Shown here: in pieces, positions 26,371 through 35,557 of the stretch
How the letters are laid out: the number at the start of each line of letters is the position of its first letter
How positions within the stretch are numbered: position 1 is the first letter of the stretch
Source: UBA4656 sp002405525
GTDB taxonomy: Bacteria; Pseudomonadota; Gammaproteobacteria; Xanthomonadales; Ahniellaceae
Reading direction: 5' to 3'
Assembly (NCBI GenBank): GCA_036723735.1
Contig: DAIMGT010000005.1
Location: forward strand, 34,659 to 98,658
DNA: 64,000 nt
Translations under genes and position numbers: made by a program
Notes under the pieces: generated by a model
Seen by the model: the letters and a program-made list of their open reading frames with translations, nothing else
Databases searched by the model: none
What the model was told of the DNA's origin: nothing

Positions 26371-27221
26371 GATTCTTCGGCGACGACGAGCGCGCGCAGG
26401 TAAATCGGCGCCAGCGGCTCGCTCTGCACGATGTCCAGCAGGCGCTCCTTCGCGAGCTCAAGGATCGAAAGGAACGTGACCACCACGCCCATGCGGCCCT
26501 CCTCGGCGCGGAACAGCGACACGAATTCGTGGAAGCGACCGTCACCGAGCGCGGCCAGCACCTCGCTCATGCGCTGGCGCACCGATAAGGCCTGCCGCGA
26601 GACAGTGTGGTGGCCGGACAGGTCCGCTCGATGCATCACGTCCTTGAGCGCCAGCAGCAGTTCGCGCAGGTCCACCGGAGGCGGGATACGAATCACGTTG
26701 CGGTCCGGGACCTCGGCGCGGGCGGGCGCGAGATCCCGCTCCATCCGAGGCAGCGCGTCGAGGTCCTCGGCGGCTTTCTTGTAACGCTCGTACTCCTGCA
26801 GTCGCCGGATCAGTTCCGCGCGCGGATCGTCCTCAGCGCCCTCAGCCGCAGGGGGGCGGGGCAGCAGCAGGCGCGACTTGATCTCGGCCAGGATCGCGGC
26901 CATCACCAGGTATTCGGCGGCCAACTCGAGCCGCAGGTCCTGCATCAGTCCGATGTACTCCATGTATTGCCGGGTGATCTCGGCCACCGGAATGTCGAGG
27001 ATATCGAGGTTCTGGCGGCGAATCAGGTAGAGCAGCAGGTCAAGCGGTCCCTCGAAGGCCTCGAGGAATACCTCCAGTGCGTCCGGAGGGATGTAGAGAT
27101 CCTGCGGCATCTGCAGGAACGGCTGACCTCTGACGATGGCCAGCGGCATCTCCTGCTGCTGCGGCGGACGCGGCGGCGCGAAGGCGGGTGCCGCCTGCAT
27201 TTCGGCCGGTTCGGTGCTCAT
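26367..27221 (-). CDS. scpA: Segregation and condensation protein ScpA (kleisin)
   Basis: From ATG 27221 the product is 284 residues. The kleisin core has F-E-G-P-L-D-L-L-L-Y-L-I-R-R-Q-N-L-D-I near residue 60, then E-Y-L-V-M-A-A-I-L-A-E-I-K-S-R-L-L-L. The C-terminal winged helix (V-V-V-T-F-L-S-I-L-E-L) contacts the SMC head. The first 45 residues are Pro/Gln-rich and variable. A frame open to 27935 has no conserved sequence before this Met. It is the first gene of the scpA-scpB-rluB operon. Confidence 0.94.
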   Translation of the reverse strand: MSTEPAEMQAAPAFAPPRPPQQQEMPLAIVRGQPFLQMPQDLYIPPDALEVFLEAFEGPLDLLLYLIRRQNLDILDIPVAEITRQYMEYIGLMQDLRLELAAEYLVMAAILAEIKSRLLLPRPPAAEGAEDDPRAELIRRLQEYERYKKAAEDLDALPRMERDLAPARAEVPDRNVIRIPPPVDLRELLLALKDVMHRADLSGHHTVSRQALSVRQRMSEVLAALGDGRFHEFVSLFRAEEGRMGVVVTFLSILELAKERLLDIVQSEPLAPIYLRALVVAEES

Positions 27222-27611
27222 TGGCGGATGCGCATGGTGCGCGGTCTTGGTGGGCGTGGCGTTGCAGGCTGGACGCCGTCCGGACGGGACCGGCGGCACG
27301 AGCGAAAAACACGGCCGGCGTACCGGTGGCCTGTCCTTCGGTGGATGTCCGGGCTGACGGCGGTCGAGGCGGCGAGTGAAAGCCCGTTGCCTGTCGGCCC
27401 GCAGCCGCCCAACGTCCGTCGCGGCGTTCAGACCCGCCTGGGGCGCGCGCTCCGTCGGGAGGCGGCGCGCGATCGGACGTGAGGAGACTAGCCGCAAATG
27501 GCGCGCCGCGTCCAGTCCGGGGGCGGGCCTCGGAACGACGCATGGTGACGCGAGCGGGCCGCACCCCGCGAGGCGCTGGTGGCTGGCCGCGCGCTGGCCT
27601 AGGATGCCCGC
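27222..27611. other. Divergent intergenic region scpA / yciI-like
   Basis: 390 GC-rich bases with no convincing gene. It should contain promoters for both directions. I see no clear -35/-10 pair, tRNA or repeat copy. Confidence 0.4.
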
Positions 27612-27908
27612 GTGTACTACGCGATCCTTGGATTCGACGGCCACGACGTGCTGCCCTTGCGGCGCGAACTGCGGCCGGCCCATCTGCTGCGTGTCGAGGC
27701 GCTGCGCAGCGCCGGACGGGTCCTGACCGCGGGTCCGATGCCGGCGATCGACGCGCCCGATCCGGGGCCTGCCGGTTTCATCGGCAGCCTCCTGGTGATC
27801 GACTTTTCTTCGAAGGAAGAGGCGCTCGCATGGGCGGCCGCCGATCCCTACCGCATCGGCGGGGTTTGGGTGCGGATCGAGGTTCACCCGTTCATTCGCG
27901 TGTTCTGA
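27612..27908 (+). CDS. YciI-like protein
   Basis: The 98-residue protein from GTG 27612 has the ferredoxin-like YciI pattern: M-Y-Y-A-I-L-G-F-D near the start, R-x-x-H-L-x-R-V-E-A-L, G-R-V-L-T-A-G-P-M-P, A-L-A-W-A-A-A-D-P-Y and a closing V-E-V-H-P-F-type strand (I-E-V-H-P-F). It is cytosolic. The family has a conserved His-Asp pair but no settled function. It is followed by the response regulator after 114 bases. Confidence 0.85.
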   Translation: MYYAILGFDGHDVLPLRRELRPAHLLRVEALRSAGRVLTAGPMPAIDAPDPGPAGFIGSLLVIDFSSKEEALAWAAADPYRIGGVWVRIEVHPFIRVF

Positions 27909-27953
27909 GTCCATTGGCTCGTTCCATGCCGGCACGCCAGGCCGCCTGCGGGC

Positions 27954-27981
27954 TTGCAGCCGGCGGCCCTTGGGCTACCAT
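27954..27981 (+). promoter_or_regulatory. Candidate sigma-70 promoter of the gacA-like gene
   Basis: TTGCAG (27954-27959) and TACCAT (27976-27981) are separated by 16 bases and lie about 40 bases before the ATG at 28023. The match is moderate and chance is possible. Confidence 0.35.
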
Positions 27982-28022
27982 CGCTGGGCGTGCCGGGGAG
28001 CGCGCCAGGCAGGGGATTGCCG

Positions 28023-28658
28023 ATGATTCGCATTGTGCTGGTCGACGACCACGAGCTGGTCCGCACGGGTTTCCGCCACATCCTGGCCCGCGAGGCCGAT
28101 CTGGAGGTGGTGGGAGAGGCGGCGTCCGGAGAGGACGGCATCGCGCTGGTGCGACGGATCAAGCCGGAAGTGGTCCTCATGGACCTTTACCTGCCCGGCA
28201 TGAGTGGCCTCGAGGCGATCGAACGCATCGTTCGCGGAGACACGAGCACGCGCGTCATCGCGGTGAGCGCGCAGGACGAGCAGCCGTTCCCGCGTCGAGC
28301 GCTGGACGCCGGGGCCAGCGGCTACCTGAGCAAGGCCTGCCCTGCGGGGGAACTGGTTCGCGCGGTGCGCGACGTGGCGCGAGGCGGGCGCTATCTCAGC
28401 GCGGATGTCGCACGCGAGGTCGCTCTGTCCAGCATGCCGGGAAGCGACCGCTCGCCGTTCGAGTCGCTGTCGACCCGCGAACTCGAGGTCGCCCTGCAGC
28501 TCGCCCGCGGCGGCGACCTGCAGGGCATCGCGCGCCTGCTCAGCCTCAGTCCGAAGACGGTAGCGACGTACAAGTATCGCCTGTACGACAAGCTGGGCGT
28601 CGACACCGAGGTCGCGCTTGCGCGACTGGCCCAACGGTTTGGACTCCCGGTGGACTGA
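28023..28658 (+). CDS. uvrY: GacA/UvrY-type response regulator
   Basis: The 211-residue protein has a receiver domain (V-D-D-H-E-L-V-R-T-G-F, phospho-acceptor Asp in V-V-L-M-D-L-Y-L-P-G-M-S-G, G-A-S-G-Y-L-S-K) and a LuxR-type HTH (L-S-T-R-E-L-E-V-A-L-Q, L-S-L-S-P-K-T-V-A-T-Y-K-Y-R-L-Y-D-K-L). The S-P-F-x-x-L-S-x-R-E-L block and T-V-x-T-Y-x-Y-R are characteristic of GacA/UvrY/LetA, which control small RNAs of the Csr/Rsm system. uvrC, its common neighbour, is not here. Confidence 0.85.
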   Translation: MIRIVLVDDHELVRTGFRHILAREADLEVVGEAASGEDGIALVRRIKPEVVLMDLYLPGMSGLEAIERIVRGDTSTRVIAVSAQDEQPFPRRALDAGASGYLSKACPAGELVRAVRDVARGGRYLSADVAREVALSSMPGSDRSPFESLSTRELEVALQLARGGDLQGIARLLSLSPKTVATYKYRLYDKLGVDTEVALARLAQRFGLPVD

Positions 28659-28868
28659 AGGATATCCCGAGCGTTCCGGCGCAGCGTGCGCCGATCGGCC
28701 GAGCGTCCCCATGGGGCCAACGGCAGCGCGTCCTACCCTCGTCCCGTGCAGCGTGGACGGCCTTGCTTTCCGAACGCGTGGCAGCCGCCTGAGACGGATT
28801 CGCTCGGTCGCTTCGCGAACTCGCGATCGCGGCGGCGCGCAGTTTCTGCCGCCGCGTCGCACAGTGGC

Positions 28869-31661
28869 TCAGGTCGGCCGATGCGTCTGTTGGGCGCCCA
28901 CATCGTCGGACGCGGGCTGCGCCACCTCGTTGCTGTTGGAGGCAAACGGTGGTTCGGCAGCAGCCGGTGACTCGGCGGCAGTCATGGCCGCACCAGAGAT
29001 CGCTGACGCCGCGAACTCGGGCACGGTGCTGGATGCAGGGGCCTCTTCTTGCCCGGTCGAGAGTGGAGCCGAAGCCGGCGCATCCGCTGCACTGTTTTCA
29101 GACCCGGTCGTTTCCGTAGCAATCGGCGGTTGTAGACGGACCTCGGGTTGCGGCCGCGGCTGCGGCCTTGGGCGCACGCCCGCCGCGGATTCAGGCGAAG
29201 GCGAGGCTGTGGGCGGCGACGCTGCAGGCGCATCGACCGCGATGGTCACCAGGGCGGGTGTGACCGGCAGGCCATCGTCCTCGTCGGCTTCATCGTCCAG
29301 GTCCGCATCGGCGACACCGGGCTGCGATCCTGGCGAGATCGAATCGATGGCCGGAGACGTCGGTCGATCCCCCTTGCGGCGACGCCGTCCGCCCCGCCGT
29401 CCGCGCCGGCGTGCGCGCGCCGCGCCCTCGGCGGTCACGGCTGCTCCTTCGGCTGCGTCGGCGCTGGGCGCGGTTGCTGCGACGGGGGATGGCGCTGCCG
29501 GGACGGCGGTTACAGTTGCCGTCTGAATCTCGGTTGCGACCGCGGGCGGGACGTCGCGCTCTGGCGTGCGTGCGCCGCCGGTACGGCCGCGCTCGGCGCC
29601 CGTCAGAACGTTCGTCCGAGACGGTTGCGGTACGCTCTGGCGTTGCTCGTGGCGGGCAGATTGTGTCCCGGCGCCCTGGCTGCGGCTGCCTGGGGCGCCG
29701 CCTTCGCGGCGCGGGCCGGCGCCGCGCCCTCCGTCCTTGACCCCGGCCGGGCCGCGGCGATCGGCCGGGCGCTCGCGATCGCCGCGGCGGGCTGCGCGCT
29801 GCGATTGCGCGTTTCTGTCGCGCGATCCGTCCCGGCGGCCGCCGCGCGCGTCGCGCGAGACGGCGGCGGGGGCCGCGGCGGGAGTCGCGGCCGGGGTCGC
29901 GTCGTCCCCGCGAAACAGCGCGATCAGGCGGGCGAGGAACCCCTTTCCTGCGGCGGGCTTCGGCGCCTGCACCACCGGGGCTGCCGCTGCTGCAGGGGGC
30001 GCCGCGCTCGCGGCTGCCAGCGCGCGCGCTTCCACGGCCTCGTCGTCGTCGCGCACCGGAGCGGGCGTGATGGGGGCGATGGCGGTCACGGCCGGCTGCT
30101 CGAACTTGGCCGACGCAGGCGCCGACTGTGGCGCCTGCACCGCCTGCAAAGGCGTCACGCGCTCGTAGCTGGCCCGCTGGTGCTCCGGCAGTTCGCTGGC
30201 CCGGATCCGCTTGACTTCGTAATGGGGAGTTTCCAGGTTGCGATCGGCCACCACCACCACCTGCGACTCGTGACGCTGCTCGATCTCGACCAGCGGCCGG
30301 CGCTTCTCGTTGACCAGGAAGTTGGCGACGTCGGGCGGCACCTGCACCAGCACTTGCGCGGTGCTTTCCTTCATCGCTTCCTCTTCGACAAGGCGCAGGA
30401 TCGACAGCGATAGCGATTCGACGCCGCGGATGCGACCGTGTCCGTCGCAGCGCGGGCAGAGGATCTGTGTCGACTCTCCGAGCGAAGGACGCAGGCGCTG
30501 GCGCGACATTTCCAGCAGGCCGAAGCGGGAGATCCGGCCCACCTGCACCCGGGCCCGGTCGAGCTTGAGTGCGTCGCGCAGCCGGTCCTCGACTTCGCGC
30601 TGGTGGCGCGGACTCTCCATGTCGATGAAGTCGATCACGATCAGGCCGCCAGCGTCGCGGATGCGCAGTTGACGCGCGATCTCCACCGCCGCCTCGAGGT
30701 TCGTGTTGAATGCGGTCTCCTCGATGTCGCTGCCCTTGGTGGCGCGCGCCGAGTTGATGTCGATCGCGGTCAGTGCCTCGGTGTGGTCGATTACGATCGA
30801 GCCCCCGGAAGGCAGGCGGACCTGGCGCTCGAAGGCGTTCTCGATCTGCGATTCGATCTGGAATCGCGAGAACAGCGGCACGTCCTCCCTGTAGAGCCTG
30901 AGCTTGCGCAGGTTCTGTGGCATCACCTGCTGCATGAAGTCCCGCGCGTCCGCGTATACGTCCTCGCCGTCGACCAGGATCTCCCCGATGTCGGCGCGAA
31001 GGTAGTCGCGCAGCGCGCGGATGATCAGCCGTGACTCCTGGTAGACCAGGAAAGGAGCCGGGCGGCTCAACGCCGCGTCGCAAATCGCTTTCCACACCTG
31101 CAACAGGTAGTCGAGGTCCCACTGCAGCTCTTCCGCCTCGCGACCGACGCCGGCGGTGCGGATGATCATGCCCATGTCGTCGGGCAGCTTGAGCTGGTCC
31201 ATCACCTCCTTCATGTTCTGCCGGTCGTCGCCCTCGATGCGGCGCGACACCCCGCCGGCGCGCGGATTGTTCGGCATCAGCACGAGGTAGCGGCCGGCAA
31301 GGCTGATGAAGGTGGTCAGGGCCGCACCCTTGGTCCCACGCTCTTCCTTGTCTACCTGCACCACCACGTCCTGCCCTTCCTTGACCAGGTCGCGGATCCC
31401 GGCCCGGTTCGGGTCGACGCCGTCGGCGAAGTAGTCGCGCGAGATTTCCTTCAGCGGCAGGAAGCCGTGGCGTTCACCGCCGTAATCGACGAAGCAGGCT
31501 TCGAGACTGGGTTCGACGCGGGTGATCCGGCCCTTGTAAATATTGGACTTCTTCTGTTCCTTCGACGGAATCTCGATGTCGAGGTCGAACAGGCTCTGGC
31601 CATCGACGATGGCTACGCGCAACTCCTCGCGCTGAGTTGCGTTGATCAGCATGCGTTTCAT
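28869..31661 (-). CDS. rne: Ribonuclease E
   Basis: From ATG 31661 (M-K-R-M-L-I-N-A-T-Q) the product is 930 residues. An S1 domain is followed by the catalytic DNase I-like region with the metal-binding Asp in T-A-I-D-I-N-S and V-I-D-F-I-D-M, and the zinc link C-P-R-C-D-G-H-G, which joins the dimers of the tetramer. The C-terminal 400 residues are Ala/Pro/Arg-rich and disordered, with an arginine-rich RNA-binding patch (R-R-R-G-R-R-G-G-R-R-R-R-K). That part usually scaffolds the degradosome. Upstream lies a 547-base gap shared with the divergent rluC, compatible with a long autoregulatory leader as known for E. coli rne. Confidence 0.95.
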   Translation of the reverse strand: MKRMLINATQREELRVAIVDGQSLFDLDIEIPSKEQKKSNIYKGRITRVEPSLEACFVDYGGERHGFLPLKEISRDYFADGVDPNRAGIRDLVKEGQDVVVQVDKEERGTKGAALTTFISLAGRYLVLMPNNPRAGGVSRRIEGDDRQNMKEVMDQLKLPDDMGMIIRTAGVGREAEELQWDLDYLLQVWKAICDAALSRPAPFLVYQESRLIIRALRDYLRADIGEILVDGEDVYADARDFMQQVMPQNLRKLRLYREDVPLFSRFQIESQIENAFERQVRLPSGGSIVIDHTEALTAIDINSARATKGSDIEETAFNTNLEAAVEIARQLRIRDAGGLIVIDFIDMESPRHQREVEDRLRDALKLDRARVQVGRISRFGLLEMSRQRLRPSLGESTQILCPRCDGHGRIRGVESLSLSILRLVEEEAMKESTAQVLVQVPPDVANFLVNEKRRPLVEIEQRHESQVVVVADRNLETPHYEVKRIRASELPEHQRASYERVTPLQAVQAPQSAPASAKFEQPAVTAIAPITPAPVRDDDEAVEARALAAASAAPPAAAAAPVVQAPKPAAGKGFLARLIALFRGDDATPAATPAAAPAAVSRDARGGRRDGSRDRNAQSQRAARRGDRERPADRRGPAGVKDGGRGAGPRREGGAPGSRSQGAGTQSARHEQRQSVPQPSRTNVLTGAERGRTGGARTPERDVPPAVATEIQTATVTAVPAAPSPVAATAPSADAAEGAAVTAEGAARARRRGRRGGRRRRKGDRPTSPAIDSISPGSQPGVADADLDDEADEDDGLPVTPALVTIAVDAPAASPPTASPSPESAAGVRPRPQPRPQPEVRLQPPIATETTGSENSAADAPASAPLSTGQEEAPASSTVPEFAASAISGAAMTAAESPAAAEPPFASNSNEVAQPASDDVGAQQTHRPT

Positions 31662-32208
31662 TGGTAAGGCTTCCTCGTCGCCCGCTGCCGACCGGGGAGC
31701 GCCGTCTTCGCGGCGGCGGGGCGCGCCGGTCGGACCGTGGGTCCGCTGCGCGCCGGCCACAGCCGGCCGACGGTCGCATCACGCCAGGGCGCGAGCGCTG
31801 TTGATTGGACCCATGACGGCCCGACCCTGGCGTGCGCCGACCGGCGCGCGACCTGCCACGGCCGCAGTGCCCGCCGTGCGGCGCTCCTGCGTCGACCCGT
31901 TCCAGAGGGACCGGGGCGGGGCGCGCAGACGGGCTGCGCACCACCGGGATCGGACCACGATCGGGGCCGCGTCGGCACCCGAGCCCCCACGAGGGGGCGG
32001 CAAAGCAACCTGCGCTGCCGCTACGATGGCGTGGTCCGGGGATTGATCGCGGGGATCGCATGCCGGCTGGCATGCACCGGCCCCGGGGCTGGGCCAACAG
32101 CGGGTAAGCGATGGCGCCGTTTCCCGCTGCCTGAACCGACCAAGATTTTGAGCAAGTTCTTGATTGTTCGGCAGCTTCGACGCGCGGCACCGAGCAGGGA
32201 TGATAGCA
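31662..32208. other. Divergent regulatory region rne / rluC
   Basis: 547 bases without a gene. rne and rluC face away from each other as in enterobacteria. The rne side would hold its long 5' UTR. Weak sigma-70-like boxes such as TTGAGC near 32148 exist on the plus strand, but none is convincing. Confidence 0.55.
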
Positions 32209-33186
32209 ATGGCAACACACTTGCAGCAATCACCGGCCTCCGGCCACGGCTCTGCAAGTTCCGTGCAGAAGCTGCGCGTGCCCGAGGACCGGGGCGGTCA
32301 ACGCCTCGACAACCTGCTGTTCGGGGTTCTGAAGGGGGTGCCGAAGACCCACATCTACCGCCTGTTGCGCACCGGCCAGGTGCGGGTCAATGGTCGGCGT
32401 GCGAAACCGGACACCCGGGTCGCCGCAGGCGACGAGCTTCGCATTCCGCCGGTCCGCATCGGCGCGCCTGCGGCGCCCGCGCGCGCCAGCGAGCAGCGGC
32501 TGAAGGACCTCGAAGCCTCGATCATCGCCGAGGACGCGCGCTATCTCGCGCTCGACAAGCCGTCGGGGCTTGCCAGCCATGGTGGCAGCGGGATCGCGCG
32601 GGGCGCGATCGAGCAGCTGCGCCAGGCGCGGCCCGGTGCCGGCCTCGAGCTGGTGCATCGTCTCGACCGCGATACCAGCGGTGTGTTGCTGCTGGCGAAG
32701 AAACGGGCCGCACTGCTGGCTGCACAGGCCGCGATCCGCGATGGCACCGCGCGCAAGCGTTACCTGGCGCTGCTCGTCGGGCGCATGCCGCAGGATCGGC
32801 TCAAGGTCGACGCGGCGTTGCGGAAGTCCGTGTTGCAGGGGGGCGAGCGCATGGTTCGCGTCGATCCGGCCGGCAAGCCATCGCGCAGCGAGTTCCGACT
32901 GCTCGAACAGCGTGGCGACTACGCTTTCGTCGAGGTGCTGATCGACACCGGCCGCACGCATCAGATCCGCGTGCACGCCGCCCATCTGGGCATGCCGGTG
33001 GCCGGCGACTCCAAGTACGGCGATCCGTCCGCCAACCGGGCGCTCAAGGCGCGTGGCCTGCAGCGTCTGTTCCTGCACGCCGCCGAACTGCGGTTTCCCG
33101 GGGCCGAGGGCGAGCGCCACGACTTCAGCGCGCCGCTGCCCGCGGAACTGCAGTCGGTACTGGATGCGCTGCCGCGCCCGGTCTGA
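32209..33186 (+). CDS. rluC: 23S rRNA pseudouridine synthase RluC
   Basis: The 325-residue product has an N-terminal S4 domain (G-Q-R-L-D-N-L-L...V-R-V-N-G-R-R-A-K-P-D) and the RluA-family catalytic motif H-R-L-D-R-D-T-S-G-V-L-L-L-A-K, then G-R-T-H-Q-I-R-V-H. RluC modifies U955, U2504 and U2580 of 23S rRNA. The divergent pairing with rne supports RluC over RluD. ATG 32209 is preferred over the ATG at 32200 because the AGCAGGG ribosome site sits 8-10 bases before it. Confidence 0.92.
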   Translation: MATHLQQSPASGHGSASSVQKLRVPEDRGGQRLDNLLFGVLKGVPKTHIYRLLRTGQVRVNGRRAKPDTRVAAGDELRIPPVRIGAPAAPARASEQRLKDLEASIIAEDARYLALDKPSGLASHGGSGIARGAIEQLRQARPGAGLELVHRLDRDTSGVLLLAKKRAALLAAQAAIRDGTARKRYLALLVGRMPQDRLKVDAALRKSVLQGGERMVRVDPAGKPSRSEFRLLEQRGDYAFVEVLIDTGRTHQIRVHAAHLGMPVAGDSKYGDPSANRALKARGLQRLFLHAAELRFPGAEGERHDFSAPLPAELQSVLDALPRPV

Positions 33187-33275
33187 CGTGCGGCCTGCCA
33201 ATCAAGCACTCGGGCGCAGCCGATGCGCCTGGATCATCCATCGCCCCACCACGCGCTTTCCGCTTCCGGAACGGG

Positions 33276-33626
33276 TCAGCGCGCTTCGCCCAGCGCGTCG
33301 ATCCGCGCCGCACAGATGAAGTCGTTGATCGACAGGCCGCCGACGTCGTGCGTGGTGTAGCGGACGAGGCAGTGGCCCCAGCCGATGTCCATCTCGGGAT
33401 GGTGGTCCTGGGCGTGGGCGATCCACGCGATCGCATTCGCCAGTGCCATGCTGCGGTGGAAGTCCCGGCAGCGGAAGTCGCGGCTGATCGTCTTGCCGTC
33501 GGCGGAGAGGGCCCAGCCGGGAAGTCCGGCGAGCAGATCCTGCACTTCGCCGATGCTCAGCGCATGCTCGGCGCCCCGCAGCGGCTGGCACTGACGGTGC
33601 GCGAGGTCGAGGGGACTGCGGCTCAT
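33276..33626 (-). CDS. phhB: Pterin-4a-carbinolamine dehydratase
   Basis: The 116-residue protein shows the family signature D-H-H-P-E-M-D-I-G-W with a preceding A-W-I-A-H-A-Q helix and R-Y-T-T-H-D-V-G-G-L-S. It dehydrates 4a-hydroxy-tetrahydropterin, recycling the cofactor of phenylalanine hydroxylase. No phhA is nearby. The gene is convergent with rluC. Confidence 0.92.
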   Translation of the reverse strand: MSRSPLDLAHRQCQPLRGAEHALSIGEVQDLLAGLPGWALSADGKTISRDFRCRDFHRSMALANAIAWIAHAQDHHPEMDIGWGHCLVRYTTHDVGGLSINDFICAARIDALGEAR

Positions 33627-33990
33627 GCGGCTCTCCTGACGGATCGGCTGGAAGAAACTACCGTATCGGCAGCAGGTTGCAAAGTATTTCGAAGGTTGTT
33701 TCGAGTGGGGGCTGGTGTGTACCCGGTGCAGGCACGATGGCGGCCGGATGGCGCCGAGTCAGGCAGCATGGGCCAGTCGAGGGGGGGATACGTCCGGCGA
33801 GTGCGCCTGGCAGGCTGTCACGAAAGTGCTTTCCTGCACTGTTTCCGTCGTCGCGAGTCCGGCGCGTAGGCGCACTCGCCCCGCCGTGGCAATCGCTTGC
33901 ACGATTGATGCGCGAGCGCGACCTCCATGCCGCGCGCGAGCAGGGTGCTTCTCTCCGCCCTGCTAGACTGGTCAACGGAGGACATTACGC
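33627..33990. other. Intergenic region phhB / nfuA
   Basis: 364 bases without a recognisable gene. A TAGACT (33964-33969) and an exact GGAGG before the nfuA ATG suggest the nfuA promoter and ribosome site, but no good -35 is seen. Confidence 0.4.
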
Positions 33991-34581
33991 ATGATCCAGA
34001 TCGGCGACGAAGCCCAGACGCACTTCAAGCGCCTGCTCGATCAGCAGGGCGTTCCGGGCATGGGCGTGAGGCTGACCGTGCTTCGGCCCGGCACCGCACA
34101 GGCCGACTGTCAACTCGAGTTCTGCGAAGCGGGCGACCTGGCCGGGAACGAGTGGATCGTCGAGTGCGAGGGCTTCCGCCTCTACGTCGACTCCTCGAGC
34201 ACCGGCTGGCTGGAGGGCGCGTCGATCGACTACCAGCGCAACGCCACCGGCGGCCAGCTCACGATCCGTGCTCCGCAGATCAAGGGCCGGGCGCCAGCCG
34301 CGGAAGCCGGCGCGATCGAGCGCATCCAGCACGTCCTCGAGTCCGAAATCAACCCCGGACTGGCCTCCCATGGGGGGCGGGTGAGTCTCGTTTCACTCGA
34401 AGCCGACGGGATCGCCGTCTTGCGTTTTGGCGGCGGCTGTCACGGGTGCGGCATGGTGGACGTCACGCTGCGGGAGGGGATCGAGACCACACTTCGCGCG
34501 CGGGTGCCGGAAGTGACCGGTGTGCGCGACGCAACGGACCACAGCAGCGGCGCCAACCCCTACCTGCGGCGCCAAGCCTGA
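33991..34581 (+). CDS. nfuA: Iron-sulfur carrier NfuA
   Basis: The 196-residue protein has an N-terminal degenerate A-type carrier domain (F-K-R-L-L-D-Q-Q-G...G-M-G-V-R-L) without the three A-type cysteines. The C-terminal NifU-like domain has the cluster-binding motif G-G-G-C-H-G-C-G-M-V-D-V-T-L. NfuA binds a [4Fe-4S] cluster at the dimer interface and delivers it to target enzymes. A GGAGG lies 10 bases before the ATG. It converges with the cytochrome genes. Confidence 0.95.
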   Translation: MIQIGDEAQTHFKRLLDQQGVPGMGVRLTVLRPGTAQADCQLEFCEAGDLAGNEWIVECEGFRLYVDSSSTGWLEGASIDYQRNATGGQLTIRAPQIKGRAPAAEAGAIERIQHVLESEINPGLASHGGRVSLVSLEADGIAVLRFGGGCHGCGMVDVTLREGIETTLRARVPEVTGVRDATDHSSGANPYLRRQA

Positions 34582-34605
34582 GGGATCGCTGCCGTCCGCG
34601 CGCAG

Positions 34606-34986
34606 TCAGTCGGTGATGACTTGGCTCAGGTTCGCGAGATCGCCTTTCTGCGCGCCATAGAACACCGCCAGATCGCGCAAGTCTTCGCCGCTCAGCGCCG
34701 AGGCAATCGGCATCATCACTGCGTTCTTGCGGGAGCCGTCCCGGTACGACTCCAGCGCATAGACGAGGTACTCCGGGTACTGTCCGGCGAGGCGCGGAAA
34801 GGTTGGCGCCTGAGTCGCGTTGCCGTCGGCGCCATGGCAGGTGCTGCAGGCGGCCACTCCGGGAATCTGTTCCTCGCCGAGGTGGATCCGGCGCCCGCGC
34901 TCGGCGTCACCGGTCACGTTGGCGGCCTGAACGGCGCACGCGCCGGCGGCCAGGGAGACGAGGACGATCGAGGCAGTCTTGCGCAT
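34606..34986 (-). CDS. Exported small cytochrome c (c4/c5-like)
   Basis: The 126-residue product has a signal peptide (M-R-K-T-A-S-I-V-L-V-S-L-A-A-G-A-C-A) and one haem-binding motif C-S-T-C-H-G-A-D-G. An axial Met is likely in the V-M-M-P-I-A segment. It is a periplasmic electron carrier. It lies 11 bases downstream of another cytochrome c with a similar layout; together they resemble a split two-haem c4. The cognate oxidase is not in the window. Confidence 0.9.
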   Translation of the reverse strand: MRKTASIVLVSLAAGACAVQAANVTGDAERGRRIHLGEEQIPGVAACSTCHGADGNATQAPTFPRLAGQYPEYLVYALESYRDGSRKNAVMMPIASALSGEDLRDLAVFYGAQKGDLANLSQVITD

Positions 34987-34997
34987 GGTGTCGTTCC

Positions 34998-35336
34998 TCA
35001 CGGGGTTGCAGCGGCCGGGGGGGCGGCGAGGAATTCGGCGAGATCGGCGATGTCCTGTTCGGTCAGGCTTTCGCCCTGGGCGCGCATCGTCGGGTGGCTG
35101 CGCTCGCCATCCCGGTAAGCGATCAGCGCCGCCACGAGATATTCCCGGTGCTGTCCGTAGATCTTGGGCACACGATAGCTCGGATAGGCGTTGCGGTAAC
35201 CGTCGCTGCCGTGGCATCCGGCGCAGGTGTAGGCCTTGACGCGCCCGTCCCCGGCGCTGCCCTCGACGGCGGCCGTGCTCCCGGCGGCGAGGCTCAGGGC
35301 GACGGCGAGCATGCGGGCTGGCAGGGCTGACGGCAT
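34998..35336 (-). CDS. Exported small cytochrome c
   Basis: From ATG 35336 the 112-residue product has a signal peptide (M-P-S-A-L-P-A-R-M-L-A-V-A-L-S-L-A-A-G) and a single C-A-G-C-H-G-S-D-G haem site, with the axial Met probably in H-P-T-M-R-A-Q. It is the first gene of a two-cytochrome operon, divergent from the RND adaptor gene 221 bases away. A GTG start 21 bases upstream is possible but would precede the signal peptide. Confidence 0.88.
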   Translation of the reverse strand: MPSALPARMLAVALSLAAGSTAAVEGSAGDGRVKAYTCAGCHGSDGYRNAYPSYRVPKIYGQHREYLVAALIAYRDGERSHPTMRAQGESLTEQDIADLAEFLAAPPAAATP

Positions 35337-35557
35337 GGGTTCTGGTCCGGTTGGCACAGCGCCTCTGCGCTGCGGGCATGTTCAAGCTCGCGATTGTAGC
35401 CAGCCGTCGCCCGCGTGACCAGAACCGGCGCATCAACAACCGGTCGCCCGTGACTTGCGGGACACGCGGCCGTCGCGGTCGGCCCGCTACGATCCAGCGT
35501 CGTCCGCCGATGCGCCGACGCAATCCGCTCCTGTCCATCTCCTTGCCCGAAGCGACC

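Noticed and set aside
27222..27935. N-terminal extension of ScpA to 27935
   Set aside because: It overlaps the yciI-like gene in antisense, and kleisin sequence starts only after the Met at 27221.
33627..33990. A short gene between phhB and nfuA
   Set aside because: Open frames of about 80-105 codons exist on both strands, but they lack ribosome sites and protein-like composition.
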